Shown: one piece after another, positions 1 through 9,980 of the stretch
How positions within the stretch are numbered: the first letter of the stretch is position 1
Layout: every line of letters starts with the position of its first letter
Assembly: GCA_027484105.1 (NCBI GenBank)
Contig: JAIXUG010000015.1
Location: 26,139-90,138 of the forward strand
DNA: 64,000 bases
Source of the DNA: Comamonadaceae bacterium
GTDB taxonomy: Bacteria; Pseudomonadota; Gammaproteobacteria; Burkholderiales; Burkholderiaceae_C
Direction: 5' to 3'
Notes under the pieces: model-generated
What the model was told of the DNA's origin: nothing
The model's database searches: none
What the model saw: only the letters and a program-made list of their open reading frames with translations
Program-made: the position numbers and the translations under genes

Positions 1-1223
1 GAGTTGGTGCCCAGGCGGTTGGCGCCGTGCACCGACACGCAAGAGCACTCGCCGACCGCATACAAACCGTTGACCACCGCGTTATGGTCGGTGGCGGTCT
101 GCGTGACCACTTGGCCGTTGATGTTGGTCGGGATGCCGCCCATTTGGTAGTGGATGGTGGGCACGACGGGGATTGGCTCTTTGGTAATGTCGACGTTGGC
201 GAAGTTGACGCCGATTTCGTACACCGAGGGCAGACGCTTGTGGATGGTCTCCGAGCCCAGGTGGTCGAGCTTGAGCAGCACGTAATCCTTATTGGGGCCG
301 CAGCCACGGCCTTCCTTGATTTCCTGGTCCATGCAGCGTGACACGAAGTCACGCGGGGCCAAGTCTTTCAGGGTGGGCGCATAACGCTCCATGAAGCGCT
401 CGCCATTGCTGTTGAGCAAGATGGCGCCTTCGCCACGGCAGCCTTCGGTCAGCAGCACACCAGCACCGGCCACGCCGGTGGGGTGGAATTGCCAGAATTC
501 CATGTCTTCCAAAGGAATGCCCGCACGCGCGGCCATGCCCAAGCCGTCACCGGTGTTGATGAAAGCGTTGGTGGAGGCGGCGTAAATGCGGCCTGCGCCA
601 CCGGTGGCCATCAGCACGGTCTTGGCGTGCAGGATGTGCAGGTCGCCGGTTTCCATCTCCAGGGCTGTCACGCCGACCACGTCGCCTTCGGCGTCGCGGA
701 TCAGGTCGAGTGCCATCCACTCCACAAAGAAGCTGGTTTTGGCGGCGACGTTTTGCTGGTAAAGGGTGTGCAGCATGGCGTGACCGGTGCGGTCAGCCGC
801 AGCGCAAGCGCGTTGCACCGGCTTTTCGCCGTAATTGGCGGTGTGGCCGCCAAAGGGGCGCTGGTAAATCGTGCCGTCGGGGTTGCGGTCAAATGGCATG
901 CCCATGTGCTCCAGGTCGTACACAACCTTGGGCGCTTCGCGGCACATGAATTCGATGGCATCCTGGTCGCCGAGCCAATCAGAGCCCTTGATGGTGTCGT
1001 AGAAGTGGTAATGCCAGTTGTCGTCGGACATATTGCCCAGCGAGGCACCGATGCCGCCTTGGGCCGCCACGGTGTGCGAACGGGTGGGGAACACTTTGGA
1101 CAGCACCGCCACATTGAGGCCAGCGCGAGCCAGTTGCAGCGAGGCACGCATGCCCGAACCACCGGCGCCGACGATCACGACGTCAAACTTGCGGGTGGTG
1201 ATTTTGTCTTTGGTATAGCTCAT
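1..1223 (-). CDS. sdhA: Succinate dehydrogenase flavoprotein subunit (3' end cut by window edge)
   Basis: SdhA is the FAD-bearing catalytic subunit of complex II. It oxidises succinate to fumarate on the cytoplasmic face of the inner membrane. About 407 residues are visible from ATG at 1223. The N-terminus has the dinucleotide fold [21 protein letters not shown]. The histidyl-FAD region [16 protein letters not shown] follows, then the active-site stretch [20 protein letters not shown] and, near the edge, [15 protein letters not shown]. The C-terminal third lies outside the window. The gene follows sdhD in the order sdhC-sdhD-sdhA, and sdhB is expected next. The identification is secure. Confidence 0.97.
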   Translation of the reverse strand, partial: MSYTKDKITTRKFDVVIVGAGGSGMRASLQLARAGLNVAVLSKVFPTRSHTVAAQGGIGASLGNMSDDNWHYHFYDTIKGSDWLGDQDAIEFMCREAPKVVYDLEHMGMPFDRNPDGTIYQRPFGGHTANYGEKPVQRACAAADRTGHAMLHTLYQQNVAAKTSFFVEWMALDLIRDAEGDVVGVTALEMETGDLHILHAKTVLMATGGAGRIYAASTNAFINTGDGLGMAARAGIPLEDMEFWQFHPTGVAGAGVLLTEGCRGEGAILLNSNGERFMERYAPTLKDLAPRDFVSRCMDQEIKEGRGCGPNKDYVLLKLDHLGSETIHKRLPSVYEIGVNFANVDITKEPIPVVPTIHYQMGGIPTNINGQVVTQTATDHNAVVNGLYAVGECSCVSVHGANRLGTN

Positions 1224-1276
1224 GTTTTAACTTGGTAGGTGTGGTTTCAGCGCAATGACAGGCGAGGGCTGCCGCG

Positions 1277-1645
1277 TTACAGGCGCCACAGGGCCTGAAC
1301 AGCCCAGCCGGCACAGCCGACCAGCCAGACGAGGGTGAAGACGTGCAAAGCCAGGCGAAGTGCCAAGGGCTTGACGTAGTCCATCCAGATGTCACGCATG
1401 CCGACCCAGACGTGGTAGAGCAGGGCGATGATCACGGCGAAGGTCAAAACCTTCATCCACTGGGCAGCGAAAATGCCAGCCCATTCTTCGTAGCCAATGG
1501 GGCCGGAGGTGAAGATCACCTGGGCCAGCAAGACCACCGTGAACAGGGCCATCAAGATGGCGGTGACACGTTGGGCCAGCCAGTCACGAAAGCCGTAACC
1601 AGCACCGGTGACGATGCGTTTGGAGCCGTAATTCACAGACGACAT
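1277..1645 (-). CDS. sdhD: Succinate dehydrogenase membrane anchor subunit
   Basis: This 122-residue protein begins MSSVNYGSKRIVTGAGYG. It has three predicted membrane helices, at roughly residues 25-45, 55-75 and 90-112. It anchors SdhAB to the membrane and helps form the quinone and heme b site. The motif YHVWVGMRDIWMDYVKP at the end of helix two matches the SdhD signature. An in-frame start 18 codons upstream is possible, but the family N-terminus begins at MSSVNYG. It lies between sdhC and sdhA in the same direction with short gaps, as expected for one transcript. Confidence 0.93.
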   Translation of the reverse strand: MSSVNYGSKRIVTGAGYGFRDWLAQRVTAILMALFTVVLLAQVIFTSGPIGYEEWAGIFAAQWMKVLTFAVIIALLYHVWVGMRDIWMDYVKPLALRLALHVFTLVWLVGCAGWAVQALWRL

Positions 1646-1685
1646 GGGTCTTTTTCCTTGTTGTTTTGAGTGATGGGGCGGGGAT

Positions 1686-2117
1686 TCAGTACAGGCCAAA
1701 CAACTTGGCAGCCAACACAGCGGTCAAGCCCAGGCTGAGCACCAGGGTCACCACGGCAGACGACTTGCCGAATTCCTTGCTCACCGCGTGGAAGGCGTCC
1801 ATGTAAATGTGGCGCATGCCGGCGATGAAGTGGTGCAAATACGCCCAAATCAGAGCCAAAGCCAGCAGCTTGAAGATCCACCCGGGCACAAAACCCACGC
1901 CAATTTCAAATGCGGCGGTGAACTTGGCAAAGGAAATCTCGGAGGTGATGGAGTTGTCAAACAGCCAGATGAACAAAGGCATGAGCAAAAACATCAAGAA
2001 GCCGCTGATGCGGTGCAAGATGGAGACAATGCCCGCGGCCGGGAGGCGGTAAGTGGGCAGATCCTTCAGGGCGTTGATGTTGCGGAATTCAGGCCGTTTG
2101 CGGGCGAGTTCGGTCAT
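1686..2117 (-). CDS. sdhC: Succinate dehydrogenase cytochrome b556 subunit
   Basis: SdhC is 143 residues with three membrane helices. The N-terminal motif RPTYRLP-like and SILHRISGF is typical of SdhC, where the Ser and Arg contribute to the quinone pocket. HHFIAGMRHIYMD carries the expected heme-ligand histidine. The start MTELARKRPEF is preferred over an upstream in-frame ATG because family members begin here. It is the first gene of the sdh operon. The gntR gene lies 129 bp upstream on the same strand, so the operon may have its own promoter in that gap or be read through from gntR. Confidence 0.95.
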   Translation of the reverse strand: MTELARKRPEFRNINALKDLPTYRLPAAGIVSILHRISGFLMFLLMPLFIWLFDNSITSEISFAKFTAAFEIGVGFVPGWIFKLLALALIWAYLHHFIAGMRHIYMDAFHAVSKEFGKSSAVVTLVLSLGLTAVLAAKLFGLY

Positions 2118-2246
2118 GTGGGTACTTTCTGGAATAAACGCGTTCGTGAAGTGAATGACAAACCGGGGGATTCTATTGCAACGCATCAAACTGACATGGG
2201 CATTTCAGTGACAGTTTGCGCATTTTTTTGAGGTGTATGGCGGGTA

Positions 2247-3032
2247 TCAGTTCAATGCGTTGTGGTAGTGGTGGGTGTCTGTTCGGTAAAAGCCGCGACG
2301 CAGCTCCATCGGCGTGTCGTTGTAGGTGTAGGCTACGCGTTCCACGCTGAGCAAGGGGGTGTGGGCCGAAACATCGAGCAATTCCCTTTGGGTTTTGTCA
2401 GGCAAAACGGCCCGGATTTTTTCATCGGCACGCACCATGCGCACGCCAAACTCGGTCTCAAACAGCGCGTACATGGGGCCGTGGTAACCCGACAGCCGCT
2501 CGGCCGTCAAACCTTTGAAAGGCGCACCCGGCAACCACAGGTCTTCCAGGATGGTGGGGATGTTTGCAAACGAAAGAACGCGTCTGACCTGCAAAATCGT
2601 GTCACCTGTGCGCAGCGACAGGGCTCGGGCGATCTCGGCCGAGGCGCGCAAGCGCTTGCAATCCACGATGTGGCGCTGCGCAGGGCCTTCGGTGTTCAGG
2701 TCGCCTTGATCGGGGACCAGCTTCAAGAAGCGGTACTGCACCTGGTGCTCGGCATGGGTGGCCACAAAAGTGCCTTTGCCTTGCTTGCGGATCAGCAGGT
2801 GGTCATTGGCCAACTCGTCAATGGCTTTTCGGACGGTGCCCTGGCTGACCCGGTAGCGGGTGGCCAGCTCCATTTCGCTGGGAATCGATTCGCCGGGTTT
2901 CCATTCGCTCGCTTGCAGACTCTGCAAAATCAAGCCCTTGATCTGCTGGTAAAGCGGACTGAATGCTGGCGTTGAAGGCGAGGCGTCGCTCGCCCCGGCA
3001 GATGCATCAGTCAAGGTCAGGTGTGGGTTCAT
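2247..3032 (-). CDS. GntR/HutC-family transcriptional regulator, probable TCA-cycle regulator
   Basis: This 261-residue protein has an N-terminal winged-helix GntR domain at about residues 25-95, including PLYQQIKGLILQ, IPSEMELATRYRVSQGTVRKAI and LIRKQGKGTFVA. A C-terminal UTRA effector-binding domain of the HutC subfamily covers about residues 110-255. It lies upstream of sdhCDA on the same strand and divergent from mdh. A perfect 12-bp palindrome sits inside its own promoter spacer, which suggests autorepression and shared control of mdh and possibly sdh. The effector is unknown; an acid or CoA ester from the TCA cycle is an inference from position only. Confidence 0.88.
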   Translation of the reverse strand: MNPHLTLTDASAGASDASPSTPAFSPLYQQIKGLILQSLQASEWKPGESIPSEMELATRYRVSQGTVRKAIDELANDHLLIRKQGKGTFVATHAEHQVQYRFLKLVPDQGDLNTEGPAQRHIVDCKRLRASAEIARALSLRTGDTILQVRRVLSFANIPTILEDLWLPGAPFKGLTAERLSGYHGPMYALFETEFGVRMVRADEKIRAVLPDKTQRELLDVSAHTPLLSVERVAYTYNDTPMELRRGFYRTDTHHYHNALN

Positions 3033-3075
3033 GAAAAAAACGCGGCATGCGTATCAGGTGCACAACGGGTGCTGG

Positions 3076-3103
3076 ATCATATCTTATATAAGACATAAGA
3101 CAA
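3076..3103 (-). promoter_or_regulatory. Proposed gntR promoter
   Basis: On the minus strand, TTGTCT (3103-3098) and TATGAT (3081-3076) are separated by 16 bp. The spacer is almost entirely filled by the palindrome, so repressor binding would block RNA polymerase directly. Confidence 0.5.
3079..3096. promoter_or_regulatory. Palindromic operator between gntR and mdh
   Basis: A perfect 12-bp palindrome TCTTATATAAGA (3082-3093) extends to 18 bp with one mismatched pair. It lies exactly between the proposed -35 and -10 of gntR and just upstream of the proposed mdh -35. This is the size and AT-rich symmetry expected for a GntR-family operator. The same 12-mer recurs at 21321-21332. Assignment to the adjacent GntR protein is an inference. 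Confidence 0.7.
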
Positions 3104-3104
3104 A

Positions 3105-3134
3105 TTGACCAACCAGGGTTTTCGCGGGTACACT
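3105..3134 (+). promoter_or_regulatory. Proposed mdh promoter
   Basis: TTGACC (3105-3110) and TACACT (3129-3134) are separated by 18 bp. The predicted leader is about 125 nt. It contains a 6-bp perfect hairpin, ATCCGG-TCTG-CCGGAT (3184-3199), and a second imperfect hairpin near 3155-3176. A GGAG-type ribosome site precedes the mdh ATG. Confidence 0.5.
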
Positions 3135-3267
3135 CTGCGGCTGTTTGCTTGCGCCGTGACCTCTTTCAGGTTCACAGGCGTGTATCCGGTCTGCCGGATG
3201 GCCCTGCCGACACGATTGTTGGCAATGGACTGCAACCCTTGTTTTCAACCTTTCGGAGTTCTCCACC

Positions 3268-4251
3268 ATGAAAAAGCCCGTCCGCGTTGCCGTTACCGGC
3301 GCAGCAGGTCAAATCGGTTACGCATTGTTGTTCCGCATCGCCTCCGGCGAAATGCTGGGCAAAGACCAGCCCGTCATCCTGCAATTGCTGGAAGTGCCTG
3401 TTGAAGGCCCGCAAAAAGCGCTCAAGGGCGTGATGATGGAACTGCAAGACTGCGCATTCCCACTGTTGGTGGGCATGGAAGCCCACGCCGACCCCATGAC
3501 CGCCTTCAAGGACACCGACTACGCTTTGCTCGTCGGTTCGCGTCCACGCGGCCCCGGCATGGAGCGCGCAGAGTTGCTGGCCATCAACGGTGCCATCTTC
3601 ACCGCGCAGGGCAAGGCCCTGAACGCCGTCGCTTCGCGCAACGTCAAAGTGCTGGTCGTGGGCAACCCTGCCAACACCAACGCCTACATCGCCATGAAGG
3701 CCGCGCCCGACCTCAAGCCCGGCAACTTCACCGCCATGCTGCGCCTGGACCACAACCGCGCCTTGTCGCAAATCGCTGCCAAGACCGGCAAAGCCGTGGC
3801 CGACATCGAAAAACTCTGCGTCTGGGGCAACCACTCGCCCACCATGTACGCCGACTACCGTTTTGCCACCATCAAGGGCGAGTCGGTCAAGGCCATGATC
3901 AACGACCAGGAATGGAACTCCAACGTGTTCCTGCCCACCGTGGGCAAGCGCGGCGCAGCCATCATCGAAGCGCGTGGCCTGTCCTCGGCCGCCTCGGCCG
4001 CCAACGCCGCCATCGACCACATGCGCGACTGGGCCTTGGGCACCAACGGCAAGTGGGTCACCATGGGCATTCCATCGCAAGGCTGGTACGGCATCCCCAA
4101 GGACGTCATGTTCGGCTTCCCCGTCACCTGCGAAAACGGCGAGTACAAAGTGGTTGAGGGTCTGGAAATCGACGCGTTCAGCCAAGGCTGCATCGACAAG
4201 ACACTGAAAGAGTTGACCGACGAGCAGGCGGGCGTGGCCCACCTGATCTGA
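3268..4251 (+). CDS. mdh: Malate dehydrogenase
   Basis: This 327-residue NAD-dependent malate dehydrogenase interconverts malate and oxaloacetate. It is of the MDH type common in beta-proteobacteria. The N-terminal Rossmann motif is [19 protein letters not shown]. The arginine-rich mobile loop [15 protein letters not shown] follows, then the NAD and substrate motif [12 protein letters not shown] and RLDHNRA. The catalytic histidine is His189 in [11 protein letters not shown]. It is the first gene of the mdh-citE-acnB cluster and is transcribed away from gntR. The citE-like gene begins 20 bp after its stop. Confidence 0.97.
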   Translation: MKKPVRVAVTGAAGQIGYALLFRIASGEMLGKDQPVILQLLEVPVEGPQKALKGVMMELQDCAFPLLVGMEAHADPMTAFKDTDYALLVGSRPRGPGMERAELLAINGAIFTAQGKALNAVASRNVKVLVVGNPANTNAYIAMKAAPDLKPGNFTAMLRLDHNRALSQIAAKTGKAVADIEKLCVWGNHSPTMYADYRFATIKGESVKAMINDQEWNSNVFLPTVGKRGAAIIEARGLSSAASAANAAIDHMRDWALGTNGKWVTMGIPSQGWYGIPKDVMFGFPVTCENGEYKVVEGLEIDAFSQGCIDKTLKELTDEQAGVAHLI

Positions 4252-4271
4252 TCGCCAATCAGAGACCCTCA

Positions 4272-5276
4272 GTGAGCCATCCTCGCGACGTCCTCTTGGG
4301 TGCGCAAGCCGCAAGCGTTCAGCTGCCGGTTTGCGACCATTACAGCGGTGTCGAAGCGAGGATGCGCAAAAGCCTGCAGCTGCAGGCCGACATGACGCAA
4401 GAGTTCGGTACCTGCGTTTTTGACGTCACCCTGGACTGTGAAGACGGTGCCCCCGTGGGCGGCGAAGCCGAACACGCCGCGCTGGTCACCGAGCTGGCCC
4501 TGGGCGCAGCACCCGAAGCCCGCGTGGCTGTGCGGGTGCACCCCGTCGATCACCCCAGTTTTCAGGCCGATGTGGCGGCCATTGCGGGCCAAGCCGCCAG
4601 CCGTTTGACGCACATCATGGTGCCCAAGGTCGAGTCGGTGGCCGATGTGCAACTGGCCGAGCAGGCTTTGCTGGCGGCCGGGGCCGTTGATTTGCCCTTG
4701 CATGTGCTCATCGAATCGCCCGCCGCTGTGCACCGCGCTTTTGACATCGCCGCCCACCCCCGAGTGCAGTCCATCAGTTTTGGCCTGATGGATTTTGTGT
4801 CCGCGCATGGTGGCGCCATTCCCGCCGAGGGCATGGGCATTCTCGGCCAGTTCACGCACCCGCTGGTGCTGCGCGCCAAGCTCGACATCGCCAGTGCCTG
4901 CCACGCCCACGGCAAAGTGCCCTCGCACTGCGTGGTCACCGAATTCAAGAACCCCGATGCCATCCGCCAAGCCGCGCAAAAAGCGGCCTTTGAGCTGGGC
5001 TACACCCGCATGTGGAGCATCCACCCAGACCAGATCCGCCCCATTCTGGAGGCCATGGCGCCGGTGCAGGCGCAGATCGAACAAGCGGCTGAGATCATCT
5101 TGGCGGCCCATGCCGCACAGTGGGCACCCATCAGCCATGCTGGCCAATTGCACGACCGGGCCAGTTACCGGTTTTTTTGGCAGCTGTTGGAGCGGGCGCA
5201 GCAAACAGGCCGCCACCTGCCCGCTGAGTTGCGGCAGTTCTTCAGCCGTCCAACGGTGAAAGAGGGTGCCGCATGA
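4272..5276 (+). CDS. CitE-like CoA-ester lyase (HpcH/HpaI aldolase superfamily)
   Basis: This 334-residue protein has a GTG start 20 bp after mdh. The TIM-barrel CitE-like fold shows in FDVTLDCEDGAPVGGEAEHA (acidic Mg site), RVHPVDHPSF, IMVPKVESVADV, HVLIESPAAVHRAFDIAAHP and SISFGLMDFVSAHGG. It ends with the MWSIHPDQIRPI segment typical of malyl-CoA/citramalyl-CoA lyases. The gene lies alone between mdh and acnB without citrate lyase alpha or gamma subunits. It is therefore unlikely to be citrate lyase, and a malyl-CoA- or beta-methylmalyl-CoA-type lyase is more plausible. Its stop overlaps the next start (ATGA). The substrate cannot be fixed from sequence. Confidence 0.82.
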   Translation: MSHPRDVLLGAQAASVQLPVCDHYSGVEARMRKSLQLQADMTQEFGTCVFDVTLDCEDGAPVGGEAEHAALVTELALGAAPEARVAVRVHPVDHPSFQADVAAIAGQAASRLTHIMVPKVESVADVQLAEQALLAAGAVDLPLHVLIESPAAVHRAFDIAAHPRVQSISFGLMDFVSAHGGAIPAEGMGILGQFTHPLVLRAKLDIASACHAHGKVPSHCVVTEFKNPDAIRQAAQKAAFELGYTRMWSIHPDQIRPILEAMAPVQAQIEQAAEIILAAHAAQWAPISHAGQLHDRASYRFFWQLLERAQQTGRHLPAELRQFFSRPTVKEGAA

Positions 5277-5962
5277 ACCTGAGTCGCCGCCTGACCTCGC
5301 GCATCGGCCTGCTGGCCTTGCTCTTCTTGTGGGCGTCTTCTGTGGTGGCCCAAAGCCCGGCGCACGCCAAGCCAAAATCCAAACCCTCCGCCAGCCCATC
5401 GAAGTCTCGGGCCAGTGCCCCGGATGCCGCGGCAGCATTGCAAGCGCAAGCCATGGCAGAGGCCGCCGCCCGTGCCGCCACCCAAAAGACACCCCCAATG
5501 GCCCTCGCCGCAGTGCTGGCAGCGCCCGCGCTTGCGGCACTGCCTGCCGCAGCGGCCGAGCCCGCGACCAGCCTGGCCACCGAAGTGCCCCTGTTGACGC
5601 CATCGCCTTCACCCGAAATCCTGATCGCCCAGCAAATACACCAAGGCCAATTGCCCTGCGAACTCGGCGCCACCGTCCGAATTGAAGCCGACCCCTCACA
5701 AGCGGGCGCTTTTCATGTGCAGGGCAAAGGCTTCAAGTACCTCATGTTCCCCGTCCAGACGAGCACGGGGACTTTGCGCCTGGAGGACAAAAAGGCCGGT
5801 GCCGTTTGGCTGCAGCTGGCCAACAAATCCATGCTCATGGACCAAAAAAGAGGCCGTCGCATCGTGGACGACTGTGTCCACCCCGATCAATTGGCCGTTG
5901 CCGAGGCCATGAAAACCAATCCCCCGCCCAGCCTGTTTGACACCCAAGGCATGGGGCGATAA
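5273..5962 (+). CDS. Conserved exported protein of unknown function
   Basis: This 229-residue protein has a Sec-type signal peptide, [20 protein letters not shown] followed by an [12 protein letters not shown] cleavage region. An alanine/proline/lysine-rich segment covers about residues 27-115. The folded C-terminal part (about 120-215) includes [16 protein letters not shown] and a second cysteine in [17 protein letters not shown], so one disulfide is possible. The start overlaps the stop of the CitE-like gene by 4 bp, so the two are translationally coupled. acnB follows 32 bp after its stop. I recognise it as conserved in this genomic setting in related bacteria, but I know no function. Confidence 0.75.
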   Translation: MNLSRRLTSRIGLLALLFLWASSVVAQSPAHAKPKSKPSASPSKSRASAPDAAAALQAQAMAEAAARAATQKTPPMALAAVLAAPALAALPAAAAEPATSLATEVPLLTPSPSPEILIAQQIHQGQLPCELGATVRIEADPSQAGAFHVQGKGFKYLMFPVQTSTGTLRLEDKKAGAVWLQLANKSMLMDQKRGRRIVDDCVHPDQLAVAEAMKTNPPPSLFDTQGMGR

Positions 5963-5994
5963 CCCTTGAAACCCTGACTCACCGGAGAAAAACC

Positions 5995-8586
5995 ATGTTG
6001 AAAGCCTACCGAGACCACGCCGCCGAACGCGCAGCCCTTGGCATTCCGCCACTGCCTTTGGATGCCAAGCAAACCGCCGAATTGATCGAGCTGATCAAAA
6101 ACCCGCCCGCAGGCGAAGACGCTTTCTTGTTGGACCTCTTGACCCACCGCGTGCCACCGGGCGTGGACGACGCTGCCAAAGTCAAGGCCTCCTTTTTGGC
6201 CGCGGTCGCGCACGGTGAAATCAGCGTGGGCCTGATCTCCAAAGCCAAGGCCACAGAGTTGCTGGGCACCATGGTGGGCGGCTACAACGTGCACCCCCTG
6301 ATCGAATTGCTCGACAGCGCCGAAGTGGCTGCCGTGGCCGCCGAAGGCCTGAAGAAAACCCTCTTGATGTTCGACTTCTTCAACGACGTTGCCGAAAAAG
6401 CCAAGGCGGGCAACGCCAAGGCCAAAGAAGTCATGCAAAGCTGGGCTGATGCCGAGTGGTTCACCAGCCGCCCCGAAGTCGAGAAAAAAATCACCATCAC
6501 CGTCTTCAAGGTGCCCGGTGAAACCAACACCGACGACCTCTCGCCCGCGCCCGACGCCTGGAGCCGCCCCGACATCCCATTGCACTACCTCGCGATGTTG
6601 AAGAACACCCGCGAAGGCGCCCCTTTCAAGCCCGAAGAAGACGGCAAGCGCGGCCCCATGGCCATGATCGAAGAGCTCAAGAAAAAAGGCCACTTGGTGT
6701 CTTATGTGGGCGACGTGGTCGGCACCGGCTCCAGCCGCAAGTCGGCCACCAACAGCATCATCTGGGGTTTTGGTGAAGACATCCCCTTTGTGCCCAACAA
6801 GCGTTTTGGTGGTGTGACTTTGGGTGGCAAGATCGCCCCCATCTTCTTCAACACCCAGGAAGACTCCGGCGCCTTGCCCATCGAAGTCGATGTCAGCGGC
6901 CTGAACATGGGCGACGTGGTCGACGTCTTGCCCTACGAAGGCAAGATCGTGAAGGACGGCCAAACCGTCACCACCTTCCAACTCAAGAGCGATGTGCTGT
7001 TTGACGAAGTGCGCGCCGGTGGCCGCATCAACCTGATCATTGGCCGCTCGCTCACCGCCAAAGCCCGTGAGTTCTTGGGTCTGCCCGCGTCCACCGTGTT
7101 CCGCCTGCCCGCACCTGCAGCGGCCACCAAAGCCGGCTTCACGCTGGCCCAGAAGATGGTCGGCCGTGCGGTTGGTTTGCCAGAAGGCCAGGGCGTGCGC
7201 CCCGGCACTTACTGCGAACCCAAGATGACCACCGTGGGCTCGCAAGACACCACAGGCCCCATGACCCGCGACGAGTTGAAAGACCTGGCTTGCCTGGGCT
7301 TCAGCGCCGACATGGTCATGCAGTCCTTCTGCCACACCGCGGCTTACCCCAAGGCCGTGGACGTCAAGACCCACCGCGAACTGCCCGCCTTCATGAGCAA
7401 CCGTGGCGGCGTGTCTCTGCGCCCCGGAGACGGCGTGATCCACAGCTGGCTCAACCGCCTGTTGTTGCCCGACACCGTCGGCACGGGCGGTGACTCGCAC
7501 ACCCGTTTCCCTATTGGCATCTCCTTCCCCGCCGGTTCGGGCTTGGTGGCCTTTGGTGCGGCCACGGGTGTGATGCCTTTGGACATGCCCGAGTCCATCC
7601 TGGTGCGCTTCAAAGGCGAAATGCAGCCCGGCGTGACCCTGCGCGACTTGGTGCACGCCATTCCGCTGTACGCCATCAAGAAGGGCCTGCTCACCGTGGC
7701 CAAAGCCGGCAAGATCAACGAGTTCTCCGGCCGCATCCTGGAAATCGAAGGCTTGCCCAACCTCAAGGTCGAGCAAGCGTTTGAATTGTCCGACGCGTCC
7801 GCCGAGCGCTCAGCCGCCGGTTGCACGATCAAGCTCAACAAGGAGCCGATCGAGGAGTACCTCAAATCCAACGTGGTGCTCATGAAGAACATGATCGCCG
7901 ACGGTTACGCCGACGCCCGCACCTTGGCACGCCGCATCGAGAAGGTCGAAGCCTGGTTGGCCAAGCCCGAACTGCTCGAAGCCGACAAAGATGCCGAATA
8001 CGCGCACGTGATCGAAATCGATTTGGCCGACATCAAAGAGCCCATCCTGTGCTGCCCCAACGACCCGGACGACGCCAAGTTCTTGTCCGAAGTGGCGGGC
8101 ACCAAGATCGACGAGGCCTTCATCGGTTCGTGCATGACCAACATCGGTCACTTCCGTGCTGCTGCCAAGCTGCTCGGCGGCAGCCGCGACATCCCGGTCA
8201 AGCTGTGGGTCGCCCCACCGACCAAGATGGACGAGAGCGAACTCATCAAGGAAGGCCACTACGCCAACTTCGGCGCCGCCGGTGCCCGCACCGAAATGCC
8301 TGGCTGCTCGCTGTGCATGGGCAACCAAGCCCAGGTGCGCGAAGGCGCCACCGTGGTGTCCACCAGCACCCGCAACTTCCCCAACCGCTTGGGCAAGAAC
8401 ACCAACGTGTTCTTGGCCAGCGCCGAGTTGGCAGCCATTGCGTCCAAGCTGGGCCACATCCCGACAGTCGCCGAGTACCACGAAGCCATGGGCATCGTGA
8501 ACAAGGACGGCGCGGCGATCTACAAGTACATGAACTTCAACCAGATTGAAGAGTATGTGGAGAACGCCAAGGGTGTGACGGCTTAA
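5995..8586 (+). CDS. acnB: Bifunctional aconitate hydratase B / 2-methylisocitrate dehydratase
   Basis: AcnB is 863 residues and isomerises citrate to isocitrate through a [4Fe-4S] cluster. The N-terminal HEAT-like domain (1-160) is followed by the swivel domain and the catalytic domains, the AcnB order. Cluster ligands are Cys713 in [10 protein letters not shown] and Cys771/Cys774 in [13 protein letters not shown]. Substrate motifs include [20 protein letters not shown] and [15 protein letters not shown]. Length matches E. coli AcnB. A ribosome site CGGAG precedes the ATG. The gene ends the mdh-citE-acnB run and is followed by a terminator. Confidence 0.97.
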   Translation: MLKAYRDHAAERAALGIPPLPLDAKQTAELIELIKNPPAGEDAFLLDLLTHRVPPGVDDAAKVKASFLAAVAHGEISVGLISKAKATELLGTMVGGYNVHPLIELLDSAEVAAVAAEGLKKTLLMFDFFNDVAEKAKAGNAKAKEVMQSWADAEWFTSRPEVEKKITITVFKVPGETNTDDLSPAPDAWSRPDIPLHYLAMLKNTREGAPFKPEEDGKRGPMAMIEELKKKGHLVSYVGDVVGTGSSRKSATNSIIWGFGEDIPFVPNKRFGGVTLGGKIAPIFFNTQEDSGALPIEVDVSGLNMGDVVDVLPYEGKIVKDGQTVTTFQLKSDVLFDEVRAGGRINLIIGRSLTAKAREFLGLPASTVFRLPAPAAATKAGFTLAQKMVGRAVGLPEGQGVRPGTYCEPKMTTVGSQDTTGPMTRDELKDLACLGFSADMVMQSFCHTAAYPKAVDVKTHRELPAFMSNRGGVSLRPGDGVIHSWLNRLLLPDTVGTGGDSHTRFPIGISFPAGSGLVAFGAATGVMPLDMPESILVRFKGEMQPGVTLRDLVHAIPLYAIKKGLLTVAKAGKINEFSGRILEIEGLPNLKVEQAFELSDASAERSAAGCTIKLNKEPIEEYLKSNVVLMKNMIADGYADARTLARRIEKVEAWLAKPELLEADKDAEYAHVIEIDLADIKEPILCCPNDPDDAKFLSEVAGTKIDEAFIGSCMTNIGHFRAAAKLLGGSRDIPVKLWVAPPTKMDESELIKEGHYANFGAAGARTEMPGCSLCMGNQAQVREGATVVSTSTRNFPNRLGKNTNVFLASAELAAIASKLGHIPTVAEYHEAMGIVNKDGAAIYKYMNFNQIEEYVENAKGVTA

Positions 8587-8610
8587 ACGATCGCCCCTCG
8601 CTGAAAGCAC

Positions 8611-8635
8611 AAACGGCCCTTCGGGGTCGTTTTTG
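8611..8635 (+). terminator. Rho-independent terminator after acnB
   Basis: A stem of ACGGCCC and GGGTCGT with a TTCG-containing tetraloop and one G-U pair is followed by a T-run. It starts 25 bp after the acnB stop. Confidence 0.85.
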
Positions 8636-8822
8636 TTGGTCATTCATGAAGCAGGGATTTCGGGCGGTGCCCTTCTTGCCGATGAAAGACCTGAGCATTT
8701 GTGAAATAGGGTATGGTTTCTACGACTCTGAAGTACGTTGTCTTGAGTTTGGTCTCTGCGTACTCTTTGAGATATTCCCTTGTTGTTCGGTGGCGGTGAA
8801 GAAAAACTTTTGGAGACTTTCA

Positions 8823-9845
8823 ATGGCTAATGTTTTTCATTGCCTAAGGGCCTTTACGTTCCTGGCTTCCATGGTCTGGTTGACCGCTGCGCAAGGCCAA
8901 TCCGATTGTCGACCAGCGCCCGCAGGTGTTGCTCAGTTGGTTGAAATTAGACCGGGATTTCATCGGGTGCAAGGGCCCTTGGCCGAGTTCAACCCTTGCC
9001 ACCGTTCCGTTCAATTGTCGATGCCAGGAATGTTTGCCGACAAGTTGGCCGACAAGCCGCCTTTGATGATCATTGCCCACGGCGGGAATGGTCCCGGTTT
9101 TGCCGAGCAGGAAATGGTTCGCCGAATGAATGCGCGAGGTGTGGCCACCTTGTTGTTCGATGCCTATGAGATGAACGGTTTTCAGTACCGCGGTACTTCG
9201 CTGTTTTTGACTGGCGCGACCAATGAATCGCGTCAGCGCATGATCTTCAAGGCCACCCTTGGGGCTTACCACTGGATTCGTGAAAACCCCCGCATTGACA
9301 CCTCACGCCTTTACATCCACGGGCTGTCCAACGGCGGCAGTGTGGCTCTGAACATGGCCGCTGTGGTGGATCCCGCGCATGTCCGGATTGTGTTTTCTGA
9401 AGGGGCACCTTCGGCAGGCATCGGCATGCCGGATCAGATTCGGGTGCCCCTGAAAATGGTGTTCGGCAAGATCGACAACTATGGCGGCAGAACGGTAGAC
9501 GACTGGATGCACCTGCGCACCGACCCCTGTGTGGTGAATCAGTCCGCCGAAGGCGCGGCGCCTGGCACGGCCCAACGTTGCAGTCTTCAGATCAATCCAT
9601 CGGCGCAGGGCTTATCGCCTTTTCAATGGGGAGAGCAACTCAGGGCCGAGGGACAGCCGCTGGAATTCTGGTTTTACGACGAAGCGGCCCATGGATTGTT
9701 GTTGGGACCGATCGATCGGGGTATGCGCACTTACGGTTCTGGCCCCACAGCGTCCCAACGCTTTGGCTGGATTGGCGCGAGTTCCAACGCAGCCAACCGT
9801 TTTGTGGCTGACTTGATGAAGGCCATCAAAGCCAGTTACCCCTGA
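8823..9845 (+). CDS. Secreted dienelactone-hydrolase-like alpha/beta hydrolase
   Basis: This 340-residue protein starts at ATG 8823. The frame is open 177 nt upstream, but the residues from 8823 form a signal peptide (CLRAFTFLASMVWLTAAQGQ). The alpha/beta hydrolase fold is indicated by LMIIAHGGNGPGF (oxyanion loop), the nucleophile Ser169 in IHGLSNGGSVAL and the probable catalytic His290 in EAAHGL. Cysteines in the mature part fit a periplasmic protein. It stands alone between the acnB terminator and the MBL gene. The substrate is unknown. Confidence 0.75.
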   Translation: MANVFHCLRAFTFLASMVWLTAAQGQSDCRPAPAGVAQLVEIRPGFHRVQGPLAEFNPCHRSVQLSMPGMFADKLADKPPLMIIAHGGNGPGFAEQEMVRRMNARGVATLLFDAYEMNGFQYRGTSLFLTGATNESRQRMIFKATLGAYHWIRENPRIDTSRLYIHGLSNGGSVALNMAAVVDPAHVRIVFSEGAPSAGIGMPDQIRVPLKMVFGKIDNYGGRTVDDWMHLRTDPCVVNQSAEGAAPGTAQRCSLQINPSAQGLSPFQWGEQLRAEGQPLEFWFYDEAAHGLLLGPIDRGMRTYGSGPTASQRFGWIGASSNAANRFVADLMKAIKASYP

Positions 9846-9980
9846 ATCTTGAGTGGGTGCGTGTCTCCAAAGCCGAAGTTTGGAGCGCTCATATGTCCGA
9901 GCACAGACCATGGTCAATCGGCTTGACTTTGGACATGGCCCGGGTAAAGCGTAAGGTGGAGGCACTTTTTAGGAGAACAC

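Noticed and set aside
5887..7776. 629-residue open frame antisense to acnB
   Set aside because: Shadow frame of a GC-rich gene; low-complexity His/Gly/Val-rich product with no family features, fully under acnB.
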